Assembly (NCBI RefSeq): GCF_022605725.1
Contig: NC_065554.1
Location: forward strand, 12,791,100-12,855,099
Reading direction: 5' to 3'
Source of the DNA: Anthonomus grandis grandis
Taxonomy: Eukaryota; Arthropoda; Insecta; Coleoptera; Curculionidae
DNA length: 64,000 nucleotides
In this document: piece after piece, positions 10,521 to 21,214 of the stretch
How positions within the stretch are numbered: the first letter of the stretch is position 1
Layout of the letters: the number at the start of each line of letters is the position of its first letter
Translations under genes and position numbers: made by a program
Notes under the pieces: model-generated
What the model saw: the letters and a program-made list of their open reading frames with translations, nothing else
Database searches by the model: none
What the model was told of the DNA's origin: nothing

Positions 10521-12535
10521 ATGTCCAGGAAACGTGCTTTGACGCAAAAAGAGTTACAAGACGAAATGGATCGAATTATGGAAAACATGTCAGATGAATC
10601 TTCTCAATCAGAAGATAATGGTAAGAGAAACTTATCTTTATTCCGTAAATCGTGTATAGTCGTGCTGCTTTTTTTTTTTGTAGTGGGTAGATTAGGTTAT
10701 TATGATATAGGCATATATATTTTTTGCTTTGTTTACAAATCAATTATGATGTCTAAAACATGTTTTAAATTTGAGCTAGTAAACCTAAACTGAGTTAACT
10801 TCTGAAAATAACTGGACTGCGAAGGTGTATAACCTTTTATGGATTTTTTTTTAGACGATAGTGTTGCAGATAGTAACTATGAACCCAGTGATGATGACAC
10901 ATCTGGAAGTTCCGATATAAATTCTACCAGCTCCCCCGTGCCTGCTCAATACACAAACAACAGTGACGATGAATTATCTGGTAATTCTGGTACAAATTCT
11001 CCATTGCCAGGAAGTAGTGCTGCCTCCGTGCCTACGCAAATCACAGATACAGATCACGGTTTAGCTGATAACGCCGCCTCAGATAATATGATATGGAGAA
11101 TTCCAACAGGTAAACAACCAGTTTTATTACCCTTTACAAAACAAACTGGCACTGAACCCCATCTTGCTGAGCTTCTGTGCGAAAAACCTCTTGAAATGTT
11201 CTTTTTTTCACTGGTTGATGATCCTATTTTCCAATACATTGCTGACCAACTGAATCTTTATGCCACACAAGTTATTACAAGTGAGGCAGATGTAAGTAGT
11301 AAATCTAGGTTACATAACTGGTTACCCACAAATAAAAATGAAATCAAGAACGTTTTTGGCTTGCTCCCCTACATGGGTATTGTAAAAATGCCTAATATAC
11401 AAGCCTATTGGCGCCAAGAAGATATGAATATAAAAACTCTATGCCTCCCAAAGTTATGACACGTAATAGATTTGAGCCGTTACTATGAGTGTTGCACTTT
11501 GCAGATAATCAGGAGAATCCAGAAAATGACAGACTCCATAAGATTCAACCATTGATTGACAAAATAGTAACAAATTTTAAATCATCATATAAATCTTCTG
11601 AAACTTGCTGCATTTATGAGTCTCTTATTCCATTTAGAGGGAGATACCTAGAGGAGATACCTAAGGAGGTTATACCTACAACTTTAAAATTTATGCAGGA
11701 AAATACTTAGACCAAGGTCGTGCTACTCCTACATCTGTAGTTATAAGTCGTTTTGAACCCATATTAGATTCAGGCCGTACTCTCGTAACAGATAACTGGT
11801 ATACAAGTGTAGATTTGGCAAAAAGACTGATGGATAGACAAACATATTTGATAGGGACATTGCGAAAAAACAGACGCGGCCTTCCAAAAGATCTGGTAAA
11901 CAAAAAACTTAAATCTGGAGAAACAGCCGCTCTCGAAAACCAGGTTGGTGTCACAGTAATTTCATGGAATAATAAACGTAACGTTTTACTTCTTTCTACA
12001 AAACATAGCAACACAACAGTAGACACGACAAACCGCAGACAAAAAACTGTAAATAAGCCTGAAGCCATTGCAGCATATAATGCAGGAAAGTCATCAGTCG
12101 ATATATCTGATCAAATGACAGCTTATCAGACGCCTTTACGTAGAACCTTTAAGTGGTACTGTAAGTTAGGCGTGGAGATTATCCTGAATACTGCGATGGT
12201 CAATGCATCGATTATGTATAAGGAAAGTGTGGATGCCACAATTCCCTTACTTCAGATTCGAAAAGCTGTTACATATAAGTAGTTATGTGAAGGGCAGGAT
12301 CCTTTAGAGCAACCGGATGCAGAGATTACTCCAAAAAGAAAACGCCAAAAACACGAAATGAGCAAAAGTGACTATAAGAAACGAACACCTTGCAGTAAAT
12401 GCTAAGAACCGAAAAAGGATGGAAAGAGGCACGAAAACTCACTAGAGTACGTTTTTATTGTAAAGGTTGCTTCAATAAAGTTCATAGATATAAAAATCCA
12501 TTGTTCATACATTATTACGTAAACTACTGGTTTTT
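10521..12535 (+). pseudogene. piggyBac transposase, spliced, broken
   Basis: Exon 1 is 10521-10620 (start MSRKRALTQKELQDEMDR). An intron with GTAAGAG donor and TTTTTTTTAG acceptor covers 10621-10854. Exon 2 then gives an acidic, Ser-rich N-terminus followed by the catalytic region. The block for the first catalytic Asp reads IYESLIPFRGR, with Tyr where the family has Asp. The second Asp is intact in TDNWYTSVDLA and the third in VDISDQM. A C-terminal Cys-rich domain is still visible in two frames (TPCSKC; RVRFYCKGCFNKVH), ending near 12500. Frameshifts occur near 11455 and 11705, a short tandem repeat of GGAGATACCTA(GA) lies at about 11640-11665, and a stop follows at 12282. The enzyme would have cut and pasted the element at TTAA sites. 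Confidence 0.9.
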
Positions 12536-12940
12536 GAAATCTTCTCATTTTGCTTAAGATAAATAAGCCTCAAGAGTGAATTGAGAAAATATTCATGGGT
12601 AGATAAACAACCAAAAGGTGTTGAATGAAAATCAATAGTGTCACTGATAAGGCATAACGTCGGCGCTAAAACATTAGGACTGTGTTTATGTAAATTATAG
12701 TATGTAAAAAAATATTAGGTTAAGGTATATATTATAAATAAATTTTGCCTACAAAAAATTCATCAAGGGAAATTTTAGCAATATCGAATATTGCTACTAA
12801 TAATAGACTCACTAGTTGCGATGGTGAACCGTTTTTCTGCTTAGACTGCTTCAATAAAGTTCATAGATATAAAAATCCATAGATAGGATTTTTTTTTATT
12901 AAGTTTGTTCATACATTATTATGTAAACTACTGGTTTTTG
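12469..12940 (+). repeat. Duplicated piggyBac 3' segment flanking an inserted block
   Basis: The stretch from GCTTCAATAAAGTTCATAG to CTACTGGTTTTTG occurs at 12469-12535 and again at 12848-12940. The second copy has a 25-base insertion. Between them lies 12536-12811, a block also found 4.2 kb away next to a kinase exon, plus 36 unique bases. The duplication includes the end of the Cys-rich coding region. Confidence 0.8.
12533..12811 (+). repeat. Dispersed block R, copy 1 (inside piggyBac)
   Basis: Matches 16733-17048 in the same orientation. The first ~200 bases differ at about a dozen positions, and both copies end in CTAATAATAGACTCAC. Copy 2 has an extra ~55 bases (about 16942-16996) before the shared tail. 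I see no coding capacity or terminal inverted repeat. Confidence 0.85.
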
Positions 12941-13099
12941 TTTAAGATTATTTCAAAGATAAATAATATATTATGTAAAATATTCTTATTTCTCTAACCT
13001 ACCTTATCTAGAAATAAAATATGCAAAGTAATAAAAATCATCTCAAGTTCGGCATATTTTTAAAAAACTAATATGTTTCAACTATCGTCAGACGCCAAC

Positions 13100-13273
13100 T
13101 CAGTCTATTAAAGCCCTAAATAAAACAGTTGGCGAAGGAGCATTGAATATTTAGCTCGGCCCTATAGACTGCATTGGCAAGGGTGCCAAAATTTCTTTTC
13201 GGTCTTATAGACCATGGTGGCGAATAAAATTAATTCGTTTTTGGTCTTATAGACCGAGTTGGCAGCGAACATG
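13100..13273 (+). repeat. piggyBac right-end subterminal repeats
   Basis: Related units lie at about 13158-13182 (CCTATAGACTGCATTGGCA), 13200-13224 (GGTCTTATAGACCATGGTGGC) and 13243-13269 (GGTCTTATAGACCGAGTTGGC), with a weaker one at 13101-13136. The core GGTCTTATAGACC is a perfect palindrome. They are probably transposase-binding sites. Confidence 0.75.
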
Positions 13274-13429
13274 TTAAAAGTTGTGAGTTGCTTCAAAAGT
13301 GAAAATAGTAAAAAAGTATAGAATTTTTGAAAAAAAGATTGTTTTCGTTTCATTAAAATATATTATTTGGTAAGGTTGTTTGGTAAATATAAAATATGTA
13401 AGTTCCTTCTCTGTGTTCGTCAAGAACTA

Positions 13430-16310
13430 TTTAATATTAAGTGACCACCATTTTCTCTCTTTAAAGTTTCATAAACATTTTTGAAAAATGTTTTTTCTAA
13501 ATATGTGTTAAAAATGTTTTACTATTTTTGCACATTGTGTAAATACTTGTTAGACTTGCATTTAGGGCAATATTATAGTAAAAAATTTTTTTTGTATCAT
13601 GTTACTATTTTGCAAGAAAGTTTTATAGATAAATTGTCCCGTCCGCAACCCATGCATTAAAAATATATAAAAATAAGATCCTATTAATATATATATCGAA
13701 AATATTTAATTTTTAATGCAAAACGGGCTGCAAAGTACTTATTTTAAGTAAGTTTTTTTTTATTTTTGGTGATCTATATGTATATCGCAACCGATTCGCT
13801 GAGGGCTGATACTCCACGAAGCCAAAAAAAAAACATTTTTTTTTAAATTAAATTTATTAATATTATTTAATTTTAAGATAATTTTTCTCGGTCAATCTTA
13901 TCCCAACTTATGAGTCCATATTTTTTTACAGAAAATATGGCACCTAATACAAATAAAGAAAAATCTATAGATCTTAGAAGAAAGCTCAAAGTGAATGTTG
14001 AGAAGCACATGCGTTTTAAAGAGAAGGATGCCAAAAGAAAAGGAGACAGCAGAAAGAAGCAGAAGATATTGATTCAAGAAGGTTTTTTTACGAAAAATAT
14101 GATAAATGCAAAGAAAAGACAGGAAACTTTAAGAAAACGGTTGTATCGTCAGAGAAAAAGGGAAGAGTTGCAAGTTGAGAAAATCCAATCATCAGATAAT
14201 ATCAGCTCATTTAAAACGGCACAATCGATGGGAAAGGTGGAAAAGAAAATTAAGTCTGTATTGCCGAAGTGTGCGGAGCAAAAAAAGGAGGTTTTAAAGA
14301 AATTTTTTTATGCCGAATTTCCAAAAGAAACAAGTTTCGTCTGTGCAAAAGTAACACCTTGGAACAAATTGGAAAGACAACTTAAGGAAAGTGTTGAACG
14401 GTTTTACACCAGGGCTATGATAAGTATACAGGCGCCAGGGAAAAGAGACGTTATCGCTGTAAAAAATGAATCAGGAATCAAAAAAAAAAAAGCAAAAGCG
14501 GCACATGACTGTTACTGTAAAGGAAGCTTATCAGTTGTTTATACATGAAAATCCCGAATTAGATGTTAAACTAACAAAATTTTACGAATATCGACCCAAA
14601 CATATCTTGCTAAGTTCCCAAATGCCTCACGACGTTTGCGTTTGCAAGTACCATGCGAACTTTAATTTTTTGGTTGAGGCTATTTGCAAAAATGTACATG
14701 AATTTCCAAAATCTTCCAAGGAATTACTTTCAGCCATATGTTGCAATACAGATAATTTCGACTGTATAAATAATTTATGCCTAAACTGTGATACTGATAT
14801 TGAATTTGCTTTGGTGCCTTTAAATACCGATTTGGAGACCGAAATAAAATGGAAAAGGTGGCAAGTCAATCTTCATAAACCCCAAGTATTAGAAGTATTT
14901 GGTACTTTAAAAGCTGCTTTGGATCAACTGCAAGAATCTATGGAGAAATTTAAAGTTCATTGCTTTGTAAAAACCACACAAGAACGCAATTTTGAGAAAG
15001 AAAAAAATAATATAAATGAAGAAAAAGATGTCCTGCAAGTAGACTTCGCAGAAAATTACTCATGTATTAGTCAGGACGAGTTACAAAGTGCGCACTGGAG
15101 CCACAGACAGGTCACAATATTTACGGCAGTAGCCTGGACTAAAAATACCCATCATTTATTTGCTATCATCAGTGATGAGTTATCACATGATAAGTTTGCA
15201 GTCTGGGCATTTCTAAAAGAAATAGTTCATTGGTTAAGAAATGCCTATAGTACTTTGAGAACTGTATCGATAATTTCTGATGGCTGTGCAGCACAGTTTA
15301 AGAACAAGTTTACTCTATCGAATTTATGTCATTTTCATGAAGAGGGCTGTAGATGGAGTAGGAGGGAAGCTTAAAAGAGTAGCCTGGGAAATGGTGAAAA
15401 GTAGAAAACTTCTTATTAATAATTCCAAAGACTTTTTTAATGCACTTAATGGTAAAACCAATATAAATCTTATCGATGTTTCAAGCCAAAAGATTCAGGA
15501 TAACAAAAACATGTTAATCGCTTGATGGGAAAGTGTCCTGCCCATTGCAGGGCTCCAATCATGCCACTTTTTTAGGCCTGTGTCTAAAAAAATATTGAAA
15601 ATTGGTCAGACCTATCAAAACAATATAAGAAATATATCTGTAACAGAACATTATAATCATTAATTATTTATTGTTGAACTAATTCGTCGTTATCATTCCC
15701 TTTAATTTAGTTGTATTACATAGTATATTGTTATTTATACTAAAATAAATTATAAAAAAATATTCTAAAGTTATTAAGGTTTTTTGTCTGGTCCACAACC
15801 AATAAATCCAATAAAATTCCAAATAAATATCATTTTTTAGTTATGAATTCTTAAAGAAAAATTCTTTCTCAATCATTCAATGTGATTTACTAGTATTTTG
15901 TTGAAAATTAAAAACGATATCTTTTTTCTTAAAACAACCATTTCAGGATACAGAATTTTCCGGTCCCGTCCACAACCGTCGTTTATTGCTATTATCTCTA
16001 CTATAAAAACATAATGCTTGCATTTATATTTTTTAAAATATTGTCTAATTAATAAAGAATATATTTGCTAATTTTGGTGAAGAAATATTACCTAACAAAT
16101 TGGCAAATTTTTTTTTCACATGTCCTATTTTGTGATTTGTCCCGTCCACATGCTTGAAATGGCTGTATTGTGTTTTTCTAGTATGAACTGGATTTTATTA
16201 ATCATTTGAATGAATTTCATCCTATCCTATATAAGTATCATTCTGTAGGTAAATTTGTCTCTGTTATCGCTACCACCCTTAAAGCTGTGTAAAATAGGTG
16301 GTTGAGAATT
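13430..16310 (+). mobile_element. DNA transposon of an unassigned family (family B)
   Basis: The core is a two-frame transposase-like gene (13937-15525). Around it the motif GTCCCGTCCACAACC recurs on the same strand at 13634-13650, 15784-15800, 15961-15977 and 16136-16153. A weak inverted match (ACCACC-ATTTT...CTTTAA at about 13442-13468 against about 16309-16280) may mark the ends, but I would not fix the borders on it. I cannot assign a superfamily. Confidence 0.55.
13937..15525 (+). pseudogene. Family B transposase-like protein, frameshifted
   Basis: A TTTTTTACAG acceptor-like site just before the ATG at 13937 suggests an upstream untranslated exon. The N-terminus is very basic (RRKLKVNVEKHMRFKEKD and Lys/Arg-rich repeats). 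The frame shifts at the A-run at about 14477-14490. The second part has a Cys-rich stretch (VCVCKYHANF; CINNLCLNCDTD) and then the catalytic-looking core: QVDFAENYSC, QSAHWSHRQVTIFTAV, FAIISDELSHDKFAVW and SIISDGCAAQFKNKF. About 30 expected codons are missing near 15340, where the frame jumps to AVDGVGGKLKRVAWEM. Two conserved Asp (DFAENY, SDGC) suggest a DDE-type nuclease. That is inference; I do not know a tested member. Confidence 0.7.
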
Positions 16311-16583
16311 ATTAAAATTGCAATTTTTGAATGAAGAATAAGTATTTACTCAGAATAGGATTTTAAAAAAAAAGAATGATTTAAAAAAACCTTAATAGTG
16401 TTGCTAAGTTTTAATTATTATAGCATTTGAAACTTGATATTTTAGTTAATTGGTCGAGAACTAATGCATTGACTCTAAATTCAATTTTTTTTTATTCATA
16501 AGTGGGTTTAAGTCATCGCTATTATGTAATTTATTTAAAACTTTTGATATATATATAACTATAATAATAATGCTTAATCTTAC
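15526..16583. other. 3' part of family B element and intron 3
   Basis: No further coding frame is present. This contains three of the four GTCCCGTCC-type repeats (15784, 15961, 16136) and AT-rich sequence. The 16310-16583 portion is intron adjoining kinase exon 3. Confidence 0.5.
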
Positions 16584-16696
16584 CTAATATGTTTAAATCC
16601 AATATCTTCAGCAGTAACTTTTCGCCATGCCCCATGAAGATAGTCTCGACAGATCCTTGCAGCCACTTCTCTCATTTCAGGGGTGTCTCCATGCAA
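16584..16696 (-). CDS. Choline/ethanolamine kinase, coding exon 3
   Basis: This 113-nt minus-strand exon has an acceptor at TTCTAAACAG and a donor ATTAG|GTAAGATT. It encodes LHGDTPEMREVAARICRDYL, then HGAWRKVTAEDIGFKHI and the first two bases of a Ser codon, exactly where the family continues S-G-G-L-S-N. This is the start of the choline/ethanolamine kinase fold, whose enzyme phosphorylates choline or ethanolamine with ATP in the cytosol, the first step of the Kennedy pathway for phosphatidylcholine and phosphatidylethanolamine. The exon starts in phase 0 and follows the CAG end of exon 2. An internal ATG (MREVAARICRDY) could begin a shorter isoform. The ATP-binding and catalytic exons must lie beyond the left edge. 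I cannot tell choline from ethanolamine kinase on this piece. Confidence 0.92.
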
Positions 16697-16732
16697 CTGT
16701 TTAGAATTAAAAGAAGAGACAAGTTTAGAAAA

Positions 16733-17048
16733 TATGGTTTTTGAAAATCTTCTCATTTTGCTTAAGATAATTGAGCCTCAATAGTGAATTGAGAAAATAT
16801 TCATGGGTAGATAAACAACCAAAAGGTCTTAAATGAAAATCAATAGTGTCACTGATAAGGCATAACGCCGGCGCTAAAACATTAGGACTGTGTTTATGTA
16901 AATTATAGTGTGTAAAAAATTATTAGGTATATATTATAAATAAATAGAAACATTTTGAAAACAAAAATTACAGATTCTAGAATATCATTCTACTATTATA
17001 ATTCATCAAGGGAAATTTTAGCAATATTCCTACTAATAATAGACTCAC
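16733..17048 (+). repeat. Dispersed block R, copy 2 (beside kinase exon 3)
   Basis: Same orientation and sequence as 12533-12811, with a ~55-base addition at about 16942-16996. It begins only about 37 bases upstream (in gene orientation) of the exon 3 acceptor, so it overlaps the branch-point region of intron 2. Confidence 0.85.
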
Positions 17049-17182
17049 CTTTTTGTTTCCAAAGTTCAGCATTTTGATAGATAATTCGAAAATAAGTAAG
17101 TAATAAGAGAAGGAAACTTCTATTATTTATAAAATCAATAAAATTTTAATATTAGGTTATGCGTAACCACTCAATAACGTAT

Positions 17183-17530
17183 TGTAGGGGAAAATTACAA
17201 TAAGTTTATTTGAGAAAAGACAACGACAAAATGCAAAAAACGAATGAAATCTCGACGGCGAGATTTCCCTTTATATAATGTTGCAAAAGTGCAAATTATG
17301 TTTACAGCTTGTCTGATAAGAAATCCGACAATAACGAACGTTAATAACCGTAAGTAAACACGCCACCAGCTCCTAATAAAGTCAGTCTACCAATGAAAAC
17401 TGAAGCTTTTACTGGTGCGGTTGGTCGGTCGAATGGAAATATCGTCGTTGAGGGTCTCTGTCTAGGCAGTGGGTGAGTATAGCGCGAGATATGGGCAAAA
17501 ACAAACTGACTTTTAAATCATAATGTATAA
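17183..17530 (-). repeat. Possible solo LTR
   Basis: On the minus strand this has LTR-like order: a TATATAA box (rc of 17271-17279), about 70 bases of leader, a CAAATAAACTT polyadenylation-type signal, and an end CCCCTACA at 17183. The upstream border and a target duplication could not be fixed, so this remains tentative. Confidence 0.4.
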
Positions 17531-19100
17531 TAATAATAATAATTATAATAATAAAAAGCTGTGAGCGTCATTTAAATAATTTTATAATTTTTATTACGCT
17601 AAATAAATTCAAAATAGTCCAAAATAAATCATAAAAATAGAATAAACACCTTGTAAAACAACTGGGCGCTTGGACGACTCCAAAGTAGAGATGGTGACGT
17701 GTAGACCTGAAATAATAAAAGTAACCTGAGAACACTTATTCCCGTAAAATTAATTAATAATAAAAATATGAAGCAAAACACATTAATATGAAAAATATGA
17801 ATTAATATGTTTTAAACTTGCTCAGTGATTTTAATTTTACGATAATCATTTAATTCATGTTCACCAACATTTAACCACTTTACTTTAATATCCCAAAATT
17901 CATTATTCACCAATTTATTACTTTTATCCGATTGTTAAATGTCCCAATAACGACAACGTACTGATATTGAATAATATACAATCGTTCAATATGCCAAAAC
18001 GTGAGCACTACATTACTCACAAACCGTAGCCCACAGATGTAAATAGCTCCCTGCGGAGCTATTTACATCTGTGCCGTAGTCAAAATGCTACCAAAAACAT
18101 TATCATAAAACATGAGATTGAGACAGCAATCTCCGATCTAGACCACTTGACGATAACACACTTTGTATGAGGGGTGCAATGGACACCAAAACGCGAGGGT
18201 CCTCTCCAGATACAAAGCCTTGTTAAATACAACGTGCTGTGCAGTGGTCCCAGACCAGCTCAGTATCTTAACAAGAAACAATAAACAATCGTCACAACAG
18301 CACAAGCAAGACAAACAACAATCGGTCATTAAAACATTTCATTAATCACATTTTTAATTAAAAAGGTAAAATATCGGTGTAATCAATAAGATAGAAATAA
18401 GCATACTCTGTGATAAGACCTCACACTTTCTTGTAGTAAAACACTACACCAAACCAACACAGCTTATTTCACGTCGCAATACCCTTTATTGTTTTTATTA
18501 AATAACTTCACTCTTTAGTGACCAAAACTCAAATGAATTTTATAAACCAAATATTTATCTCACTCTTATATCGAAACCCATAAAAATAATTCCCGAGGGG
18601 AGACGCTAAGTGTAAACCGTATTTGGTTACTTACGGTACCGCTGAGCTAGCTTTAGTTTTGTAAATATCCTGGACCTCTTTTCGGTCAGACCGATAAATT
18701 TCATTTTAATGACTAAGAAAAATATTTCAATTCTTTAGAGAATAAACAGGGTCTTACATAATAAAGGCCTTTTTATTTAGGAAAAAAAAGACAATTAGAA
18801 AGTTAATTTAAAAGCGTTATTTTAAAGGCGAGATTCAGCGCACAAAGATTTAGATATCTAAATGCATGTTCTTCCATCTAACCTAATTATCTATACTATA
18901 CTAAGTTTCAAAATAGGAATAATATAGACGCTATATATTATAAAGAGTACATCAACCAGCACACAAAAAGAAAATCTGACAGCATATTTACTTACACAAG
19001 GAAAAAGAATCAAATTCAACCCCACAAACAAAACACATCACAAAGCAAAATATACAGTCCGTTATATGTATGTATATCATAATATTTAGTCTATTGCACT
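17531..19100. other. Intron 2 sequence with possible alternative first exon
   Basis: Holds an (AAT)n run at 17528-17550 and the hairpin at 18032-18073. A somewhat GC-richer stretch at 18120-18345 is open on both strands but unrecognised. A strong minus-strand splice donor (GCGGTACC|GTAAGTAA) has its exon border at 18635. Upstream of that donor a short frame from an ATG (MKFIGLTEKRSR...) is open, but its phase (1) would not fit exon 3, so if real it is more likely a 5' untranslated exon. Confidence 0.3.
18032..18073. repeat. Perfect hairpin, 19-bp arms
   Basis: CACAGATGTAAATAGCTCC (18032-18050), a 4-base loop CTGC, then the exact reverse complement (18055-18073). Weaker pairing extends to CGTAG/CTACG outside. 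No other copy was noticed in the window. Confidence 0.9.
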
Positions 19101-20844
19101 AATTGAAGAGTGGAAGTGCCTTTTTTCCGAAATTCAGTTTTTTTTACATAGAAACGTTCTATGTGCCATGCTTTATGTCCTATGAAAAGTGCCAAAATTA
19201 TATTTTTACCTTTATAAGTGTCCCTCGTAAATGTCGATATTTTTATGTGCGCAAGTATTTTCCTTAGAAATTAGGAAGGTCCTAAGTCCCATATACTTAT
19301 TACCTTAGTTATGTCTAGACATTTGCACGTGTACGTTGTGTGTGATAATTTCTTGATTTTAAATACATTATAATGTAAAAAACCCAAAGAAAAAGGAGAA
19401 GTAAAGGCAGTGGTTCATTTAGAAGTGAACAGAGTCGTTTAAAAATAAGTGGAAAGTCATACAAAACTTATAAAAAGAAGATAGTACCATTAGTACCTGA
19501 AAAAAACTATCCAGAACAGCAGGTATGGGATACAAACTTATTAGCTATTTTCGCGGAGATTATTCCGAACCGGTTTTCAACGCTAAGGCAGGAATTAGAC
19601 TAAGAAAATGGTATGTGTGTTGACGTTGGTTTGTGAATGTATTTGTAGGTTAGGCCTTAGTGTTCAGAACCGGTTTGGGATGATCTCCGCGAAAATAGCT
19701 ACTGTTTTCTTTCCCGGTTATAACTTTGTTTATTTTTTTGTAGATTACATGCAAATGTAAGTTCGGCTGCAAAGGTGTTACCCACGAAAGAAGACGTTCC
19801 TTTTTTGACAAGTACCATGCACAAAATATGAAAACACAAAGCACTTTTCTAATGGGGCTTATAAGTGTTTGTGATGTTCAAAGAAAGCGACATGGTTCGT
19901 ATGAGGATGAGCAAAATAGCAGACGTCAAGCAACAATATATTACTCCCTTCCTAATGGCCAAGGAAAATTTGAACGGGTATGTAAGAAAACATTTCAGAA
20001 TACATTCGGTGTTAACGATAAAATGTACGGGTCCTCATTGAAAAGACGAAAATGGGTGAGACCTGTTATAATGATAAACGTACCAGACATGCTGCTCCAA
20101 AATTTTCTGAAGCTGATCGTCTTCTGGTAAAAAATCATGTAAACATGATACCAAGGGAAGTTGGTCATTATTCAAGGGCCAAATCCGAAAAAGAATACCT
20201 TAGTCCTGACTTAAATATCCATAGACTGTTTAAAGTTTTTACGCAATTACACCCAGATTCGCCAGTCACATACAAATTTTACAGATCTGTTTTCATCAAG
20301 GATTTTCCCAACCTAAGTTTCCACAGACCACGAGTTGATACGTGTAGCACATGTGACAAAATAGAGTGTCAAATTAAAGCCAACATTAAGTCAAGTCAAT
20401 CTGCGAAAGATCAGCTGAAAATCCATCATCGATGCAAGTTTTAAAGAAAGGGAAAACTTTAGCTGGACTCAGACAGGCTAATATAATGAAGCTGCCATCA
20501 GAAAGCAAGGTGTCGGAAAATCAAAAGGTATCTCTTCGAAGCATTCCTTATCTTCAAGATCCAGAACACCAACGTTATTATAAACAGCTACTTCAGATTG
20601 AAGACAAAATCAGTTATGGCACTTAGGCCTTTTCCTAATTTTACTTGTTTAAACATTTTTACTTTGTGGTAAGAAGTTTAATTTGCAAATTTTTGTTAAG
20701 AAGTAGGTCTTCCGTTTCAGTTTAAATGCATAATACTTAATGAAGCTTTACTTAAAGTTCTCTGACTTTTATTTAGTTTTTCTCTATTATCCCAAAACCT
20801 TTTTTTTTGGCACTTAAGCCCTTTCTAATTTCTGCTCTTCAATT
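19101..20844 (+). mobile_element. Family A DNA transposon, copy 1 (internally deleted)
   Basis: Inverted ends AATTGAAGAGTGGAA (19101) and AATTGAAGAGCAGAA (inward from 20844) enclose a spliced transposase-like gene that lacks its central catalytic part. The same kind of protein and an AATTGAA-type end are found in the element at 30113-32589. Target duplication not resolved. Confidence 0.65.
19382..20626 (+). pseudogene. Family A transposase-like protein, deleted
   Basis: Exon 1 (about 19382-19522) encodes a basic stretch ending SEQSRLKISGKSYKTYKKK. A GTATGG donor and TTTTTTTGTAG acceptor define an intron 19523-19743. Exon 2 starts with a Cys cluster (CKCKFGCKGVTHERRRSFF). After a frameshift near 20055 it reads through KFSEADRLLVKNHV and SHYSR/YLSPDLNIHRLF-type blocks to SFHRPRVDTCSTCDK. 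Then about 200 expected codons, including the DFMHN and SDNC blocks seen in copy 2, are missing. The frame resumes with a C-terminal piece (SLRSIPYLQDPEHQRYYKQL) ending at 20626. The upstream start codon seems mutated (ATG directly followed by TAA at about 19376). Confidence 0.7.
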
Positions 20845-21214
20845 GTTTTTGTTATCATCATCGGAATAGAGAAAAGAAAGTAAAAAAAAATTAAATGCAA
20901 CACCCAGTAAATTATGCTTTATTGTTCCTGCAGAAATTTCTTAAAAATGTATTTTTTTAAAGAATATAAGCTAAAAATGTTTTCGGTATTGGTTTGGCAG
21001 CTATTTATAATTTTTGAAATTTGATAAGAAAATGATCTTTTATAAGTTTCGGTTGAGTGAAGCGGGGGTGTTAGCCTTCCTTTATACCGGGTATTTATAT
21101 TGTGAACATTGTGAACATCTGTGCAAAATGTTATTTTGATATATAAGTAAGGTGGAGATCTTAAATCAATTATTTTAAAAAATATTTAATATGCATGAAA
21201 AATCCTTCTGCTGT
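20845..21214. other. AT-rich spacer
   Basis: Nothing recognisable; probably intron between two elements. Confidence 0.4.

Larger units (their letters stand above)
10221..13273 (+). mobile_element. piggyBac-like transposon with TTAA target duplication
   Basis: TTAA lies immediately outside both ends (10217-10220 and 13274-13277). The termini are inverted repeats: CACGTTCACTGCCAA at the left and CATGTTCGCTGCCAA read inward from the right. The element is 3053 bp and contains a spliced piggyBac transposase relic in plus orientation. Behind the transposase lies an unusual duplicated block (12469-12940) surrounding a segment also found at 16733-17048. The right end has several palindromic subterminal repeats built on GGTCTTATAGACC. 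It is dead because the transposase is broken. Confidence 0.92.

Noticed and set aside
18163..18345. Frames open on both strands at 18.1-18.3 kb
   Set aside because: No start context, splice sites or recognisable motif; likely chance openness.
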